From Bacteriovoracaceae bacterium (GTDB lineage: Bacteria; Bdellovibrionota; Bacteriovoracia; Bacteriovoracales; Bacteriovoracaceae): a stretch of 64,000 nucleotides of DNA. The stretch is taken from positions 1-64,000 of the forward strand of contig JAHDBN010000002.1 of assembly GCA_020630335.1 (NCBI GenBank). The letters are read 5' to 3'. Position numbers and translations under genes: made by a program. Positions 18,367-26,681 of the stretch are shown here, one piece after another. Under the pieces are notes generated by a model, which saw only the letters and a program-made list of their open reading frames with translations, was not told the origin of the DNA and did not search any database. How positions within the stretch are numbered: the stretch's first letter is position 1; every line of letters begins with the position of its first letter.

Positions 18367-18425
18367 AATTTATTTAATTGCTTAGTTTTCTGGATGTAGT
18401 CCAAGACTTCCCGTATAGTCGTAAC

Positions 18426-20009
18426 ATGCCAAAAGAACTGATTATTAACGAAACATATAATGAATGTAGGATTGCTCTACTAGAAAACGATGAGGTCTTA
18501 GAACTTCATATTGATAGATTTAAGGGACATAACCTTAAAAATTATCCTCTTGTCGGAAATATCTATCAAGGTAAAGTTGTTCGGGTTCTTCCTGGAATGC
18601 AATCTGCGTTTGTAGATATTGGAACAGATAGAGCTGCTTTTCTTTATATTGATGATGCTTATATCCCAACTCTTGAAGAGCAAAGAGAGATGGCCGAAAA
18701 AATTCGAGAGTATCAAGCTGAATTAGAAGCAAAACCTGGAAAGATCATTCATGATGAGATGAGTACTTTATCAGAGACAGTTGATTTAAAGTTTAGACCA
18801 AATGTAAAAATCCAAGACGTCTTAAAAGAAGGACAAACAATATTAGTCCAGGTTGCTAAAGAGCCTATCTCTACAAAAGGGCCTAGAGTAACAAGACATA
18901 TTACCTTAGCTGGTAGACATATTGTTTTCATGCCTTTTATTGAGCATGTTGGAGTCTCAAGAAGAATTGAAACTGAAGAAGAGAGAGAAAGGTTAAAAGA
19001 AGTTCTTGATTCTATTAAGCAGGAAGGAAAAGGGATTATTGCAAGAACTGTCGCTGAAGGACAGTCTTATAAAACTCTTAAAGCTGATTACAATGTTCTT
19101 CATAAGTCTTGGAAAGATATTCAGAAAAAATTAACTAAAGCAAAAGTTCCCTCAAGAGTTCATGTTGATTTGAATTTCTTGCAAAGAACTCTTAGAGATA
19201 TCGCTGATGATAATTTAGATAAAATTATTGTAGATAATAAATCTACTCAAAAACAGGTAGAAAAGTTTATCCAAAAATATGTTCCAGAAATGAAAGGAAA
19301 GGTTAAGCTTTTTTCTGAAGAGAAGCCTATCTTTGATCATTACGGGGTGGACCTTGAAATAGAAAGGGCCTTAAGTGATAAAGTGTTTTTAAAGTCAGGT
19401 GGCTCTTTAAATATTGATCAAACCGAAGCATTAGTTTCTGTAGATGTAAACACTGGAAGATTTGTAGGAAAGAAGAGTTTAGAAGAAACAATTTATAGAA
19501 CAAACTTGGAAGCAGTAAAAGAAATTGCTTACCAGTTACGTTTAAGAAACTGTGGTGGCCTTATCATTATTGATTTTATTGATATGGAAAAACTAGAACA
19601 CAGAGAGCAAGTTTATCAAACTCTATTAGATGCATTAAAAAAAGATCGTTCAAAAACAAAAGTTCTTCCGATATCTGAATTAGGTCTAGTTGAAATGACT
19701 AGAAAAAGAACAAGAGACACATTAGTAAGAACAATGTGCGAGCCTTGTCCTTATTGCGAAGGAACAGGGAAAATTAAATCTGTTATGACTGTTTGCTTAG
19801 AAGTTATAAGAGAAGTTTTAAAAACTGTAGCTAAGCCTGGTAAAAATAAAATTCAAGTTTTTGCTCACCCTGAAGTCTGCGCTCGAATTACAAGTGATGA
19901 GTTTGGAATCCCAGAATATGTAGAAGAAACATTTCAAAAAAGTCTAACTGTTAGAGCTGATAATAATTATCATGTTGAGCAGTATGAGATTTATTCTAAT
20001 GATTATTAA
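18426..20009 (+). CDS. rng: Ribonuclease G/E family endoribonuclease
   Basis: A 527-residue protein from the ATG at 18426, giving the usual RNase G start MPKELIINETYNECRIALLE. It has an N-terminal S1 domain (~38-130), a 5' sensor/RNase H-like region and the catalytic DNase I-like domain with VDVNTGRFVG and IIIDFIDME holding the metal-binding aspartates. The zinc-link CPYCEGTG follows. Length fits RNase G rather than RNase E, since the long scaffold tail is absent. It processes rRNA and starts mRNA decay. TATAGT (18414-18419) is exactly 6 nt before the ATG and no Shine-Dalgarno is seen. Confidence 0.9.
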   Translation: MPKELIINETYNECRIALLENDEVLELHIDRFKGHNLKNYPLVGNIYQGKVVRVLPGMQSAFVDIGTDRAAFLYIDDAYIPTLEEQREMAEKIREYQAELEAKPGKIIHDEMSTLSETVDLKFRPNVKIQDVLKEGQTILVQVAKEPISTKGPRVTRHITLAGRHIVFMPFIEHVGVSRRIETEEERERLKEVLDSIKQEGKGIIARTVAEGQSYKTLKADYNVLHKSWKDIQKKLTKAKVPSRVHVDLNFLQRTLRDIADDNLDKIIVDNKSTQKQVEKFIQKYVPEMKGKVKLFSEEKPIFDHYGVDLEIERALSDKVFLKSGGSLNIDQTEALVSVDVNTGRFVGKKSLEETIYRTNLEAVKEIAYQLRLRNCGGLIIIDFIDMEKLEHREQVYQTLLDALKKDRSKTKVLPISELGLVEMTRKRTRDTLVRTMCEPCPYCEGTGKIKSVMTVCLEVIREVLKTVAKPGKNKIQVFAHPEVCARITSDEFGIPEYVEETFQKSLTVRADNNYHVEQYEIYSNDY

Positions 20010-20027
20010 AGAACTTAGAGTTTAATT

Positions 20028-20336
20028 TTAACTCCTGCAAAAAACTTGAAACCCACGAAGTTTAGTTTTTAACTTTAATACTTCTACATTCTTAATAAGA
20101 TTCTTTTTATTTAAGATAAATCTTTGTTTTTTAATTTCTTTTATGGAAACTTTGAGAGTCTCATTATCTTCAATTGTAAGATACATTCTAAATTGATCGT
20201 TTTGAGTAATACTTAACCTTGAGTTTTTAGCTACTTGGGTAAGCTGAACTTGATTTTTCTCAATGTTAATTAACTGGCAAGTTGTGCTTGAGAAAAGATT
20301 GATAGAAATAAAAAATATGATACTTGTAATTTTCAT
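20028..20336 (-). CDS. Small secreted protein, hypothetical
   Basis: A 102-residue protein with a signal peptide (about 1-19, ISINLFSSTTCQ). A cysteine near the end of the hydrophobic stretch could be a weak lipobox, but the surrounding residues are not ideal. The remainder is basic and strand-rich and matches no family I know. GGAG lies just upstream of the ATG. It is convergent with rng, with an 18-bp gap. Confidence 0.55.
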   Translation of the reverse strand: MKITSIIFFISINLFSSTTCQLINIEKNQVQLTQVAKNSRLSITQNDQFRMYLTIEDNETLKVSIKEIKKQRFILNKKNLIKNVEVLKLKTKLRGFQVFCRS

Positions 20337-20497
20337 TGTTTCTCCTTTGCCTACTTCAACTTTTATCTACTAAGCGAGCTCTTATTATAGCTCCATGCTC
20401 ATAGCTGATGAATATATGGGATATAATTCAATTAATTAGCAAGTAAATGTGGCATTTTTGAGGTAGAAGCAGATGATACCAATTTATCTATATTGAC

Positions 20498-21091
20498 TTA
20501 ATAATACTTGATATCTGAATCAATACACTCAGAGTCACTCTTAGAAACACCATGTGCATCTCCACCTATATAGCCAATTGTAATATGAGGATAATACTTT
20601 AGAGGCGAGCTAATAAGATGTCCCTTAGGTCGATTAACTGCTTTTTTATAAATCTTTGATCTAATTGATTGAGCAGGAGTTCTCACAACAAGAAAATAAA
20701 CTATATTTCCATTTTTTTTGCTTACCTGCCTAGCAAGACAGTGAACTTTAAATGGAAGAGTAAGAACTTCTTTCGAATAATCATCGATCATTTCTTCTGT
20801 TGGATAAGTTAAATCAAGTCCAATTCTACCCATATTGGCAAAACGAGTTCTTCCTTCAGGTGGAGTGATGATTGTAATATGAGCTTCTTTTCGATCTTCT
20901 AGTTTATGCTGATACTTCTCTAGGATGTGTTTTTTGATTTTATTGACCGCTAAATAATTTAGAGGTTGAATTAATGTACCATCTTTTGAGAATTGGTGAT
21001 CATAATCTTTTTCGGGGATGTAGATTTTTTCAGAAATCCAAACTTGAGAGTAAGAGAAAAATGATAGGAGCAAAGTAAGTAAATAAATCAT
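20498..21091 (-). CDS. Secreted 2H-phosphoesterase-like protein
   Basis: A 197-residue protein with a signal peptide (about 1-16, SFFSYSQ). Two HxTx-like motifs, AHITIITPPEG (~69-79) and YPHITIGYIGGDAHG (~166-180), are about 97 residues apart, with a buried-strand context typical of the 2H superfamily (2'-5' RNA ligase/cyclic phosphodiesterase-like). The position usually Thr is Ile in the HITI pattern, so activity is not assured. The family acts on 2'-5' bonds or 2',3'-cyclic phosphates; a secreted member might process RNA fragments in the periplasm or in prey. No Shine-Dalgarno; TATACT lies 8 nt before the start (minus strand). Confidence 0.6.
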   Translation of the reverse strand: MIYLLTLLLSFFSYSQVWISEKIYIPEKDYDHQFSKDGTLIQPLNYLAVNKIKKHILEKYQHKLEDRKEAHITIITPPEGRTRFANMGRIGLDLTYPTEEMIDDYSKEVLTLPFKVHCLARQVSKKNGNIVYFLVVRTPAQSIRSKIYKKAVNRPKGHLISSPLKYYPHITIGYIGGDAHGVSKSDSECIDSDIKYY

Positions 21092-21324
21092 GAATTCTCA
21101 GTATAATGAGTCTGATTTTGAATCAAGACCTTTCAGGTTTTCTCAATTGTAAATTTTCAAAAACTTCCTTAATTTAAGAATGTAGTCGTTTAACAGCAAT
21201 GAGTTCGATTTGATCCTACTTAGCGATATTTACTTATTTATCAAAATTAGCTAAAGTCATCAAACATTCAAATAACTCGCTCACGACGATTAGCGTCATG
21301 GGCCAACAGACCAGGAGTGCACTT

Positions 21325-21933
21325 ATGATTTATGAAACAGCATTTGTTTTAAAGCCGTCTTGTACTGATGATGTAGCAGGAAAAATGAAGGAATTCATTT
21401 CAAAGCTTATCACAGATAACAAAGGCGAAGTTCTCGTTAATGATGATTGGGGACTAAGAAATTTTGCTCAAGCTACTAGCAAGGGTGAAACGAAAGGAAA
21501 GTTTTACTACCTAATGTTTTCAGGTGATGGAACTTTTAACACTGAAATTGATAGAAAAATGAAACTATCAGAAGATGTTTTAAAGTGGATTACTGTTAGT
21601 CTTGGACCTGAATCGAAAAAAGATTCAATCATTAAGACTTATCAGAATCCAAACAATGAAGTGACTGATAAAGATAGAATCAAGTCTGAAAAAGAAAAGA
21701 AAATCTCTTCTAAGACTAGATCTTGTTGGTTCTCAGCAAACAAAACTCAACCTGATTGGAAAGATCCTTCAAGCTATAAGTGGCTTGTTAATGAATTTGG
21801 AAAAATTACTCCAGGTAGAGCTACAGGACTTAGACCTCGTTACCAAACTATGGCAACAACAGCTATTAAGAGAGCGAGAACGATGGGAATGATTTCTTAT
21901 CAGTCTAATAAAGTTAGCACGAGAGTTCAGTAA
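21325..21933 (+). CDS. Fused ribosomal protein bS6-bS18
   Basis: A 202-residue protein from ATG 21325, chosen because AGGAG lies 7 nt upstream; an in-frame ATG at 21298 has no such site. Residues 1-~100 are bS6 (MIYETAFVLKPS, WGLRNFAQATS, KGKFYYLMFSG). A charged linker (~105-128) leads without any stop into bS18 (~129-195), recognised by SCWFSANKTQPDW, FGKITPGRATGLRPRYQ and TAIKRARTMGMISY. S6 and S18 normally come from separate rpsF and rpsR genes and bind each other 1:1 in the 30S platform. The next genes are yybS-like, rplI and dnaB, the usual surroundings of rpsF-rpsR, so nothing else fills the rpsR slot. Confidence 0.9.
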   Translation: MIYETAFVLKPSCTDDVAGKMKEFISKLITDNKGEVLVNDDWGLRNFAQATSKGETKGKFYYLMFSGDGTFNTEIDRKMKLSEDVLKWITVSLGPESKKDSIIKTYQNPNNEVTDKDRIKSEKEKKISSKTRSCWFSANKTQPDWKDPSSYKWLVNEFGKITPGRATGLRPRYQTMATTAIKRARTMGMISYQSNKVSTRVQ

Positions 21934-21947
21934 AAGGTTTATAGATA

Positions 21948-22904
21948 GTGAAAGAAAATAATCCAAAACCAACGAAGTTATTTGTCTTAGGAATGATGTT
22001 TTTCATTTTTAATTTTGCACAAGTGACTGCTATTTTTGCTCCAGTTCCGCTGGTGGTAGCAGCCTTAGCTTTTGATCGTAAAAAATCTTACTCACTTGGC
22101 TTAATGGTTTTAGGAGCTCTTTATGTATGCTCAGCTTATCTTTTTGGAAACTTGAGTCCTTTCGCAACAGGTGTGTATACATTTTTTGTGGGAATAATGG
22201 TCTCAGAATGTTTTCTTAGAGGGTTTCATCCGATGAAGTCTATCTTGATTTTAGGTATGCTCATTTTAACAACGGCGGGAAGTCTGAGTGGTTTGGCAGT
22301 TAGCCAAGGTTTTTCTTTTAGTAAATATATAGAAGAATCCTTAGTAACAACTAAGACTATGTTAGAGAGTAATAAAGAATTCAAAAAAGAAGATATGGAG
22401 CGCTTAAATCTAGTCGAGTTTTTAGGAAATCCTAAAGAGTCGGCGAGTTTAGTTTTAAAGAAACTACCATTATACTTTATTGGATTTGTTTTCTTATCAT
22501 TATGGGGAATCTTTTATTTTATTCTAAGATCTTATCATTTTTTCTCAAGACCAGAGTATTTAAAGTACTCAGAAGAGGTTTTGAAAAACTTTAAAATGTC
22601 TGATTATTTCATCTTTCCTGTAGCTTTATGTTTAGGGTTACTTCTTTATGGAGAGAAGCTTGGAGCCAATTATCCGTATATTGGCGAAGTAGGTTTATTT
22701 CTCATGGGAATATTCTACTTTATGCAAGGCTTTGGAATAGCAATGACGTATTTTGATAACATGGGAATTAAAGGAATTTTTAGAACAATTATTTTAATGG
22801 TTTTATTGATAATTGCTCCTTTATTTCTTTGTTCATTAGGATTATTTGATACGTGGTTTGATTTTAGAAAAAAGAATAAAAAAAATATTAGAAAATCGAG
22901 TTAA
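21948..22904 (+). CDS. YybS-like (DUF2232) membrane protein
   Basis: A 318-residue protein starting with GTG, 14 bp after the S6-S18 gene. There are about eight hydrophobic segments grouped at ~10-130 and ~170-305, with a soluble loop (~120-165). Sequence similarity is limited, but length, topology and its location between the S6/S18 gene and rplI match the YybS/DUF2232 family found in that operon in other bacteria. Function is unknown. It lies 18 bp before rplI. Confidence 0.65.
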   Translation: MKENNPKPTKLFVLGMMFFIFNFAQVTAIFAPVPLVVAALAFDRKKSYSLGLMVLGALYVCSAYLFGNLSPFATGVYTFFVGIMVSECFLRGFHPMKSILILGMLILTTAGSLSGLAVSQGFSFSKYIEESLVTTKTMLESNKEFKKEDMERLNLVEFLGNPKESASLVLKKLPLYFIGFVFLSLWGIFYFILRSYHFFSRPEYLKYSEEVLKNFKMSDYFIFPVALCLGLLLYGEKLGANYPYIGEVGLFLMGIFYFMQGFGIAMTYFDNMGIKGIFRTIILMVLLIIAPLFLCSLGLFDTWFDFRKKNKKNIRKSS

Positions 22905-22922
22905 AAATTATAGGAGTTTAAA

Positions 22923-23495
22923 ATGAAAGTAATATTAACTGAAAAAGTTAAAAGTTTAGGAAGCGTTGGTGAAATTCACAACGTTAGTGCTGGTTATGCT
23001 AGAAACTTTTTATTTCCTCAAAAGCTTGCAATGCTTGCTGATGAAGGGAATACAAAAGCTTTAGAAGACCAGAAGAAAGCTTTATCTAAAAAAATGGATG
23101 AAGAAAAAAGCGGAGCAACAGCTTGCAAAGCAAAGCTTGATGGAAAAACTATTACAGTAGAAAAGAAAGTTGGTGGAAGTGGGCGTCTTTTTGGAACAGT
23201 TACTGCAAATGAAGTAGCTCTTCTTTTAAATAAAGAAGGAATTGAAGTAGAAAAGAGACAGATTTTAATTGAAAATCCAATTAAGCAATTAGGAACTTTT
23301 GAAATCAAAGCTAAACTTTTTCAAGATGTTGAAGCAACTTTTAATGTAAAAGTAGAAAAAGATGCTAAGCAGATCGAAGAAGATAAGAAAAAAGCAGAAA
23401 TGAAAGCAAAAGCTCCTAAAGTAGAGAAAAAAGTTGAAGCGACTGAAGAAGAAGCTAATGCTGAGGAAACTGCTACTGAAGAAGCTGCTGAGTAA
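22923..23495 (+). CDS. rplI: Ribosomal protein bL9 with acidic tail
   Basis: A 190-residue protein with TAGGAG before the ATG. The N-terminal L9 domain is clear ([19 protein letters not shown] and [14 protein letters not shown]), as is the connecting helix and the C-terminal domain (~70-148, [16 protein letters not shown]). Typical L9 ends near 150 residues; here ~40 extra residues, rich in Glu, Ala and Lys, form a low-complexity tail of unknown role. Part of the S6-S18/yybS-like/rplI/dnaB operon. Confidence 0.95.
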   Translation: MKVILTEKVKSLGSVGEIHNVSAGYARNFLFPQKLAMLADEGNTKALEDQKKALSKKMDEEKSGATACKAKLDGKTITVEKKVGGSGRLFGTVTANEVALLLNKEGIEVEKRQILIENPIKQLGTFEIKAKLFQDVEATFNVKVEKDAKQIEEDKKKAEMKAKAPKVEKKVEATEEEANAEETATEEAAE

Positions 23496-23498
23496 TTT

Positions 23499-24839
23499 AT
23501 GATTAAGGAGATGCCTCACGACATTCTCTCAGAGAAATCCTTGTTGGGGTGTCTTCTTATCGATTCAAAATGCTATGACATAATATCTGAAGCGAATCTA
23601 GATGCGGATGATTTTTATGATCCCAGACACCAACATATCTTTAGGGCCATTACTGAACTTCACACTGACTCGGCTGCTATTGATTATATTTCTGTTTGCT
23701 CTAAGTTAAGTGACTTTGGAAAGCTAGAAGCTATAGGTGGGAAGAGTTTTGTCTTAGAGTTGATACAAGATCAAGCAACCATCGTTCATGTCGAGCATTA
23801 CGCTAGAACGGTTAAAGATAAATCTCTTGTTAGGGGAATTATTAGAACTGCATCTAGAGTTATTGAAACAGGATCAAAGTTTACAGGGAATGTTTCTGAT
23901 TATATTTCTGAGGTTGAATCAAGTTTTTTTGAACTTACCTCTGAAACGAGAACTGGTGGATTAAGGCCCTTAAAAACATTTTTAAAAGAAAATTTAAAAG
24001 AGCTTGAGAATGGTAATAGAAATGCTGGAGAAATCAGTGGATTACCTACAGGATTCATAGGCTTAGATAAAAAACTTTTAGGAATGCAACCTGGTCAATT
24101 AATTGTTCTCGCAGCAAGGCCCGGAGTAGGTAAGACTGCACTTGGTTTAACGGTTGGAATCAACTCAGTAAAAGCTACAGGTTTACCAACAGTTATCTTT
24201 TCTTTGGAGATGTTAGGCCCAGAGCTTTCTAGAAGATTATTATCTTCAGAAGCTAGCGTTGACTCTGATAGATTACGGACAAAAAACTTTCTTGATACAG
24301 ATTTAAAAAACTTAAGCCAAGCAATGAGTACTATTGGAAAATTGCCTTTTTATATTAATGATGCAGCTGATATCAATTTATTAGATATGAAAAGTCAGTG
24401 TCGAAAAATCAAACTAGAACAAGGCCTTGGGTTAATCATTATTGACTACCTTCAATTAATGCAAGGGCATAGCAAGACTCAAAGTCGAGAACAGCAAATC
24501 TCTGAAATCTCCAGAGGCTTAAAAAACTTAGCCAAAGAATTAGAATGTCCCATTATAGCAATGTCTCAGCTAAATAGAGCTGTCGAATCAAGGCCAGATA
24601 AAAGGCCATTAATTTCAGATCTAAGAGAATCAGGTTCTATTGAGCAAGATGCAGATATTGTCATGATGATTTATAGAGATGAGATGTATAATCCTGACTC
24701 AAAAGATAAGGGAATAGCAGAGGTTATTATTGCTAAAAACAGATCTGGAGAGCGAGGAACAGTAAGACTTGCTTGGATAGGTTCTCAAACGAAGTTTGCT
24801 CCTTTAGAATATCATCAAGACGAACAAACAGCTCATTAA
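23499..24839 (+). CDS. dnaB: Replicative DNA helicase DnaB
   Basis: A 446-residue protein. The N-terminal domain (~1-115) begins with PHDILSEKSLLGCLLID; the RecA-like motor (~165-440) has Walker A AARPGVGKTALG (~204-215), LIIIDYLQLM (~312-321) and the conserved DLRESGSIEQDADIV. It unwinds DNA at the fork as a hexamer. I keep ATG 23499, 3 bp after rplI; a second ATG at 23511 is directly abutted by AAGGAG with no spacing, so it is less likely. The pabB-like gene starts inside its stop codon (TAATG). Confidence 0.95.
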   Translation: MIKEMPHDILSEKSLLGCLLIDSKCYDIISEANLDADDFYDPRHQHIFRAITELHTDSAAIDYISVCSKLSDFGKLEAIGGKSFVLELIQDQATIVHVEHYARTVKDKSLVRGIIRTASRVIETGSKFTGNVSDYISEVESSFFELTSETRTGGLRPLKTFLKENLKELENGNRNAGEISGLPTGFIGLDKKLLGMQPGQLIVLAARPGVGKTALGLTVGINSVKATGLPTVIFSLEMLGPELSRRLLSSEASVDSDRLRTKNFLDTDLKNLSQAMSTIGKLPFYINDAADINLLDMKSQCRKIKLEQGLGLIIIDYLQLMQGHSKTQSREQQISEISRGLKNLAKELECPIIAMSQLNRAVESRPDKRPLISDLRESGSIEQDADIVMMIYRDEMYNPDSKDKGIAEVIIAKNRSGERGTVRLAWIGSQTKFAPLEYHQDEQTAH

Positions 24840-26032
24840 TGATAAATATTTTAGAGACATTACATTCTTCTTTTTATTTTAAGAATAAAAAAAAGCATTT
24901 TATTTGTTATGATCCACAAATAGCCTTTATCTATTATAAAAACTATCGAATAAATCTACTAACTGAAGTTAAAGAAGAGTATTCAATTGAAAATTTTTTA
25001 AAAGAACTAAAAAATAAAAAACTTCATAAAAGAAAAAAATTCCCACAGGTCTATCACTTTTTTTATGAATTAGGTCATTTACTAGCGAGTGGTTTAGATA
25101 TAGATGAAGAAACACCTTTAGCTGCTCATATTATTTATAGAAAATATAGATACTCCAATTATCAAATGAGTCTAAAAGAAAACTTAATTAATAAGAGTAA
25201 GTTTAAAGGCTTAGATGAGAATAATTTTAAAAAATCTTTTGAAAAGATTCAGAATCACTTAAAAGATGGGGATTGTTATCAGGTAAATTTCACCTATAAA
25301 GATCTACTTGTATTTGACTCTGATCTTAGTCATCAAGAAGTCATTCATAAATTTTATAATAATAACAAGAAACTGGGCGCTTATGCTCATCATACGTATT
25401 TTCCTCATTTAGAAAAACTTGTTTTAAGCAATTCTCCTGAATGTTTGTTTCAAGTATATGAAAAAAAGAACAAATTACTCATTCATACTTTGCCTATTAA
25501 AGGGACAATGAGTTCAAAACTAAAATCGAATAAAGAAGAGCTTTTAGCTTCTAAGAAAAATGAAGGTGAGCTTTTTATGATTGTAGATTTATTAAGAAAC
25601 GATCTTGCTCGCATAGAAAAACCTAATGCTAAAGTATTATTTAAAAAGAAAATTTTAGAAGTACCAGGACTTTTTCATCTTTACTCTCGCATACAAACAG
25701 AAGTTTCAAAGAATGTGAATTTGTATGATCTACTTAAGGCGCTTTTTCCTGGTGGTAGTGTAACAGGTGCACCTAAAAAAAGAGTAATGAATATTATTAA
25801 GGAACTAGAAAGTGAAAACCGAGGATATTACTGTGGTTCGACTTATCTAGATTTTAAAAATATTAAAACTGCTAGTATAAATATTAGAACTGCTGAAATT
25901 GATTTAGATTCTAATTCCTTAAGTTATGGGACAGGTGGAGGAATTACTCTTAAAAGTAATCAAGATGATGAATACGAAGAGATGATTCTTAAACGAGAAA
26001 GCTTTTTAAAACTCTTAAACTCAAATAAATAA
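24839..26032 (+). CDS. pabB: Aminodeoxychorismate synthase component I (PabB)
   Basis: A 397-residue protein from the ATG that overlaps the dnaB stop by one base. The chorismate-binding domain shows GDCYQVNFTY, SPECLFQV, LPIKGTM, DLLRNDLARI, FPGGSVTGAPK and GYYCGSTYLDF. The Lys in PIKGT is characteristic of aminodeoxychorismate synthase rather than anthranilate synthase. It makes 4-amino-4-deoxychorismate for folate synthesis. The partners PabA and PabC are not in the window. The N-terminal ~120 residues are shorter and more divergent than in E. coli PabB. Confidence 0.85.
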   Translation: MINILETLHSSFYFKNKKKHFICYDPQIAFIYYKNYRINLLTEVKEEYSIENFLKELKNKKLHKRKKFPQVYHFFYELGHLLASGLDIDEETPLAAHIIYRKYRYSNYQMSLKENLINKSKFKGLDENNFKKSFEKIQNHLKDGDCYQVNFTYKDLLVFDSDLSHQEVIHKFYNNNKKLGAYAHHTYFPHLEKLVLSNSPECLFQVYEKKNKLLIHTLPIKGTMSSKLKSNKEELLASKKNEGELFMIVDLLRNDLARIEKPNAKVLFKKKILEVPGLFHLYSRIQTEVSKNVNLYDLLKALFPGGSVTGAPKKRVMNIIKELESENRGYYCGSTYLDFKNIKTASINIRTAEIDLDSNSLSYGTGGGITLKSNQDDEYEEMILKRESFLKLLNSNK

Positions 26033-26154
26033 TATCGATGTCACATATATAAATGTAAGTAATGGTTAATTACTAGTGTTTGACGTGATAACGCAAATCA
26101 TTAAGAATATTACAGTTATAAAAGTTAGCGTTTACTTGATACGGAGGTCAAGAA

Positions 26155-26349
26155 ATGGAAATAAACACGGATAGTTTAAAAAAGTTTTTCACTGAAACTA
26201 GTGTCAATGCTATTAGAAATAGCATGATGTCTCTTATAGATCTAGATTATTATAAAAATTTTTTATCAGAGAAAAAAGACTCAAAGCTAGAAGAATCTAG
26301 ACAATCAATGATGCAGTATTTAGATAAATCAAAATTTAAGGACAACTAG
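26155..26349 (+). CDS. Small protein, hypothetical
   Basis: A 64-residue protein, helical by composition, with no membrane segment or signal. CGGAGG lies 8 nt before the ATG, a strong ribosome binding site that supports it as a real gene. I do not recognise it. A TTGACG (26080-26085) lies upstream as a possible -35, without a convincing -10. The last 14 bp overlap the end of the convergent lipoprotein gene. Confidence 0.5.
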   Translation: MEINTDSLKKFFTETSVNAIRNSMMSLIDLDYYKNFLSEKKDSKLEESRQSMMQYLDKSKFKDN

Positions 26350-26575
26350 GCAGTTTTTCAAGTTTTAAGACATCATAATGTCCATTGAAAATCTTTTTTA
26401 AAAGACAAACCTGCTCTTCTCGGGCAGTCACAATGACATGTTCTTTCTGCACTGAATCAATCGGGAAATAGTTACTTATGACACTTCTTTCTTCTTTGGA
26501 TGAAGCTTTAATTTTCACGGTGTAAACCTTCTGATTTTGAGCACAAGCAAGTAAGATTAAAAGTATAAACTTCAT
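26336..26575 (-). CDS. Small lipoprotein, hypothetical
   Basis: A 79-residue protein with a very short hydrophobic leader ending in the lipobox LLAC (Cys at residue 11). The mature part is a compact basic/hydrophobic domain with two more cysteines (VCLLK and PSCP). No family recognised. It would be anchored to the periplasmic face of a membrane. It is convergent with the small gene at 26155. Confidence 0.5.
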   Translation of the reverse strand: MKFILLILLACAQNQKVYTVKIKASSKEERSVISNYFPIDSVQKEHVIVTAREEQVCLLKKIFNGHYDVLKLEKLPSCP

Positions 26576-26681
26576 CTTTTAAAGGTATAGCAAGATAAAA
26601 GTATTTAAAAGCATTAAGAATTTCATACAAGTATTTAATAATCAAGGAAGGTTTTTTGGTCTTTTTAGAATTATTAACTTT

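Noticed and set aside
23018-23519. Minus-strand frames opposite rplI
   Set aside because: Their Phe/Ser-rich sequence is the complement of Lys/Glu-rich codons; no start signal is present.
24773-24838. Extended PabB start inside dnaB
   Set aside because: The ATG at 24839 gives a TAATG coupling with dnaB and the usual PabB start; the extension has no family similarity.
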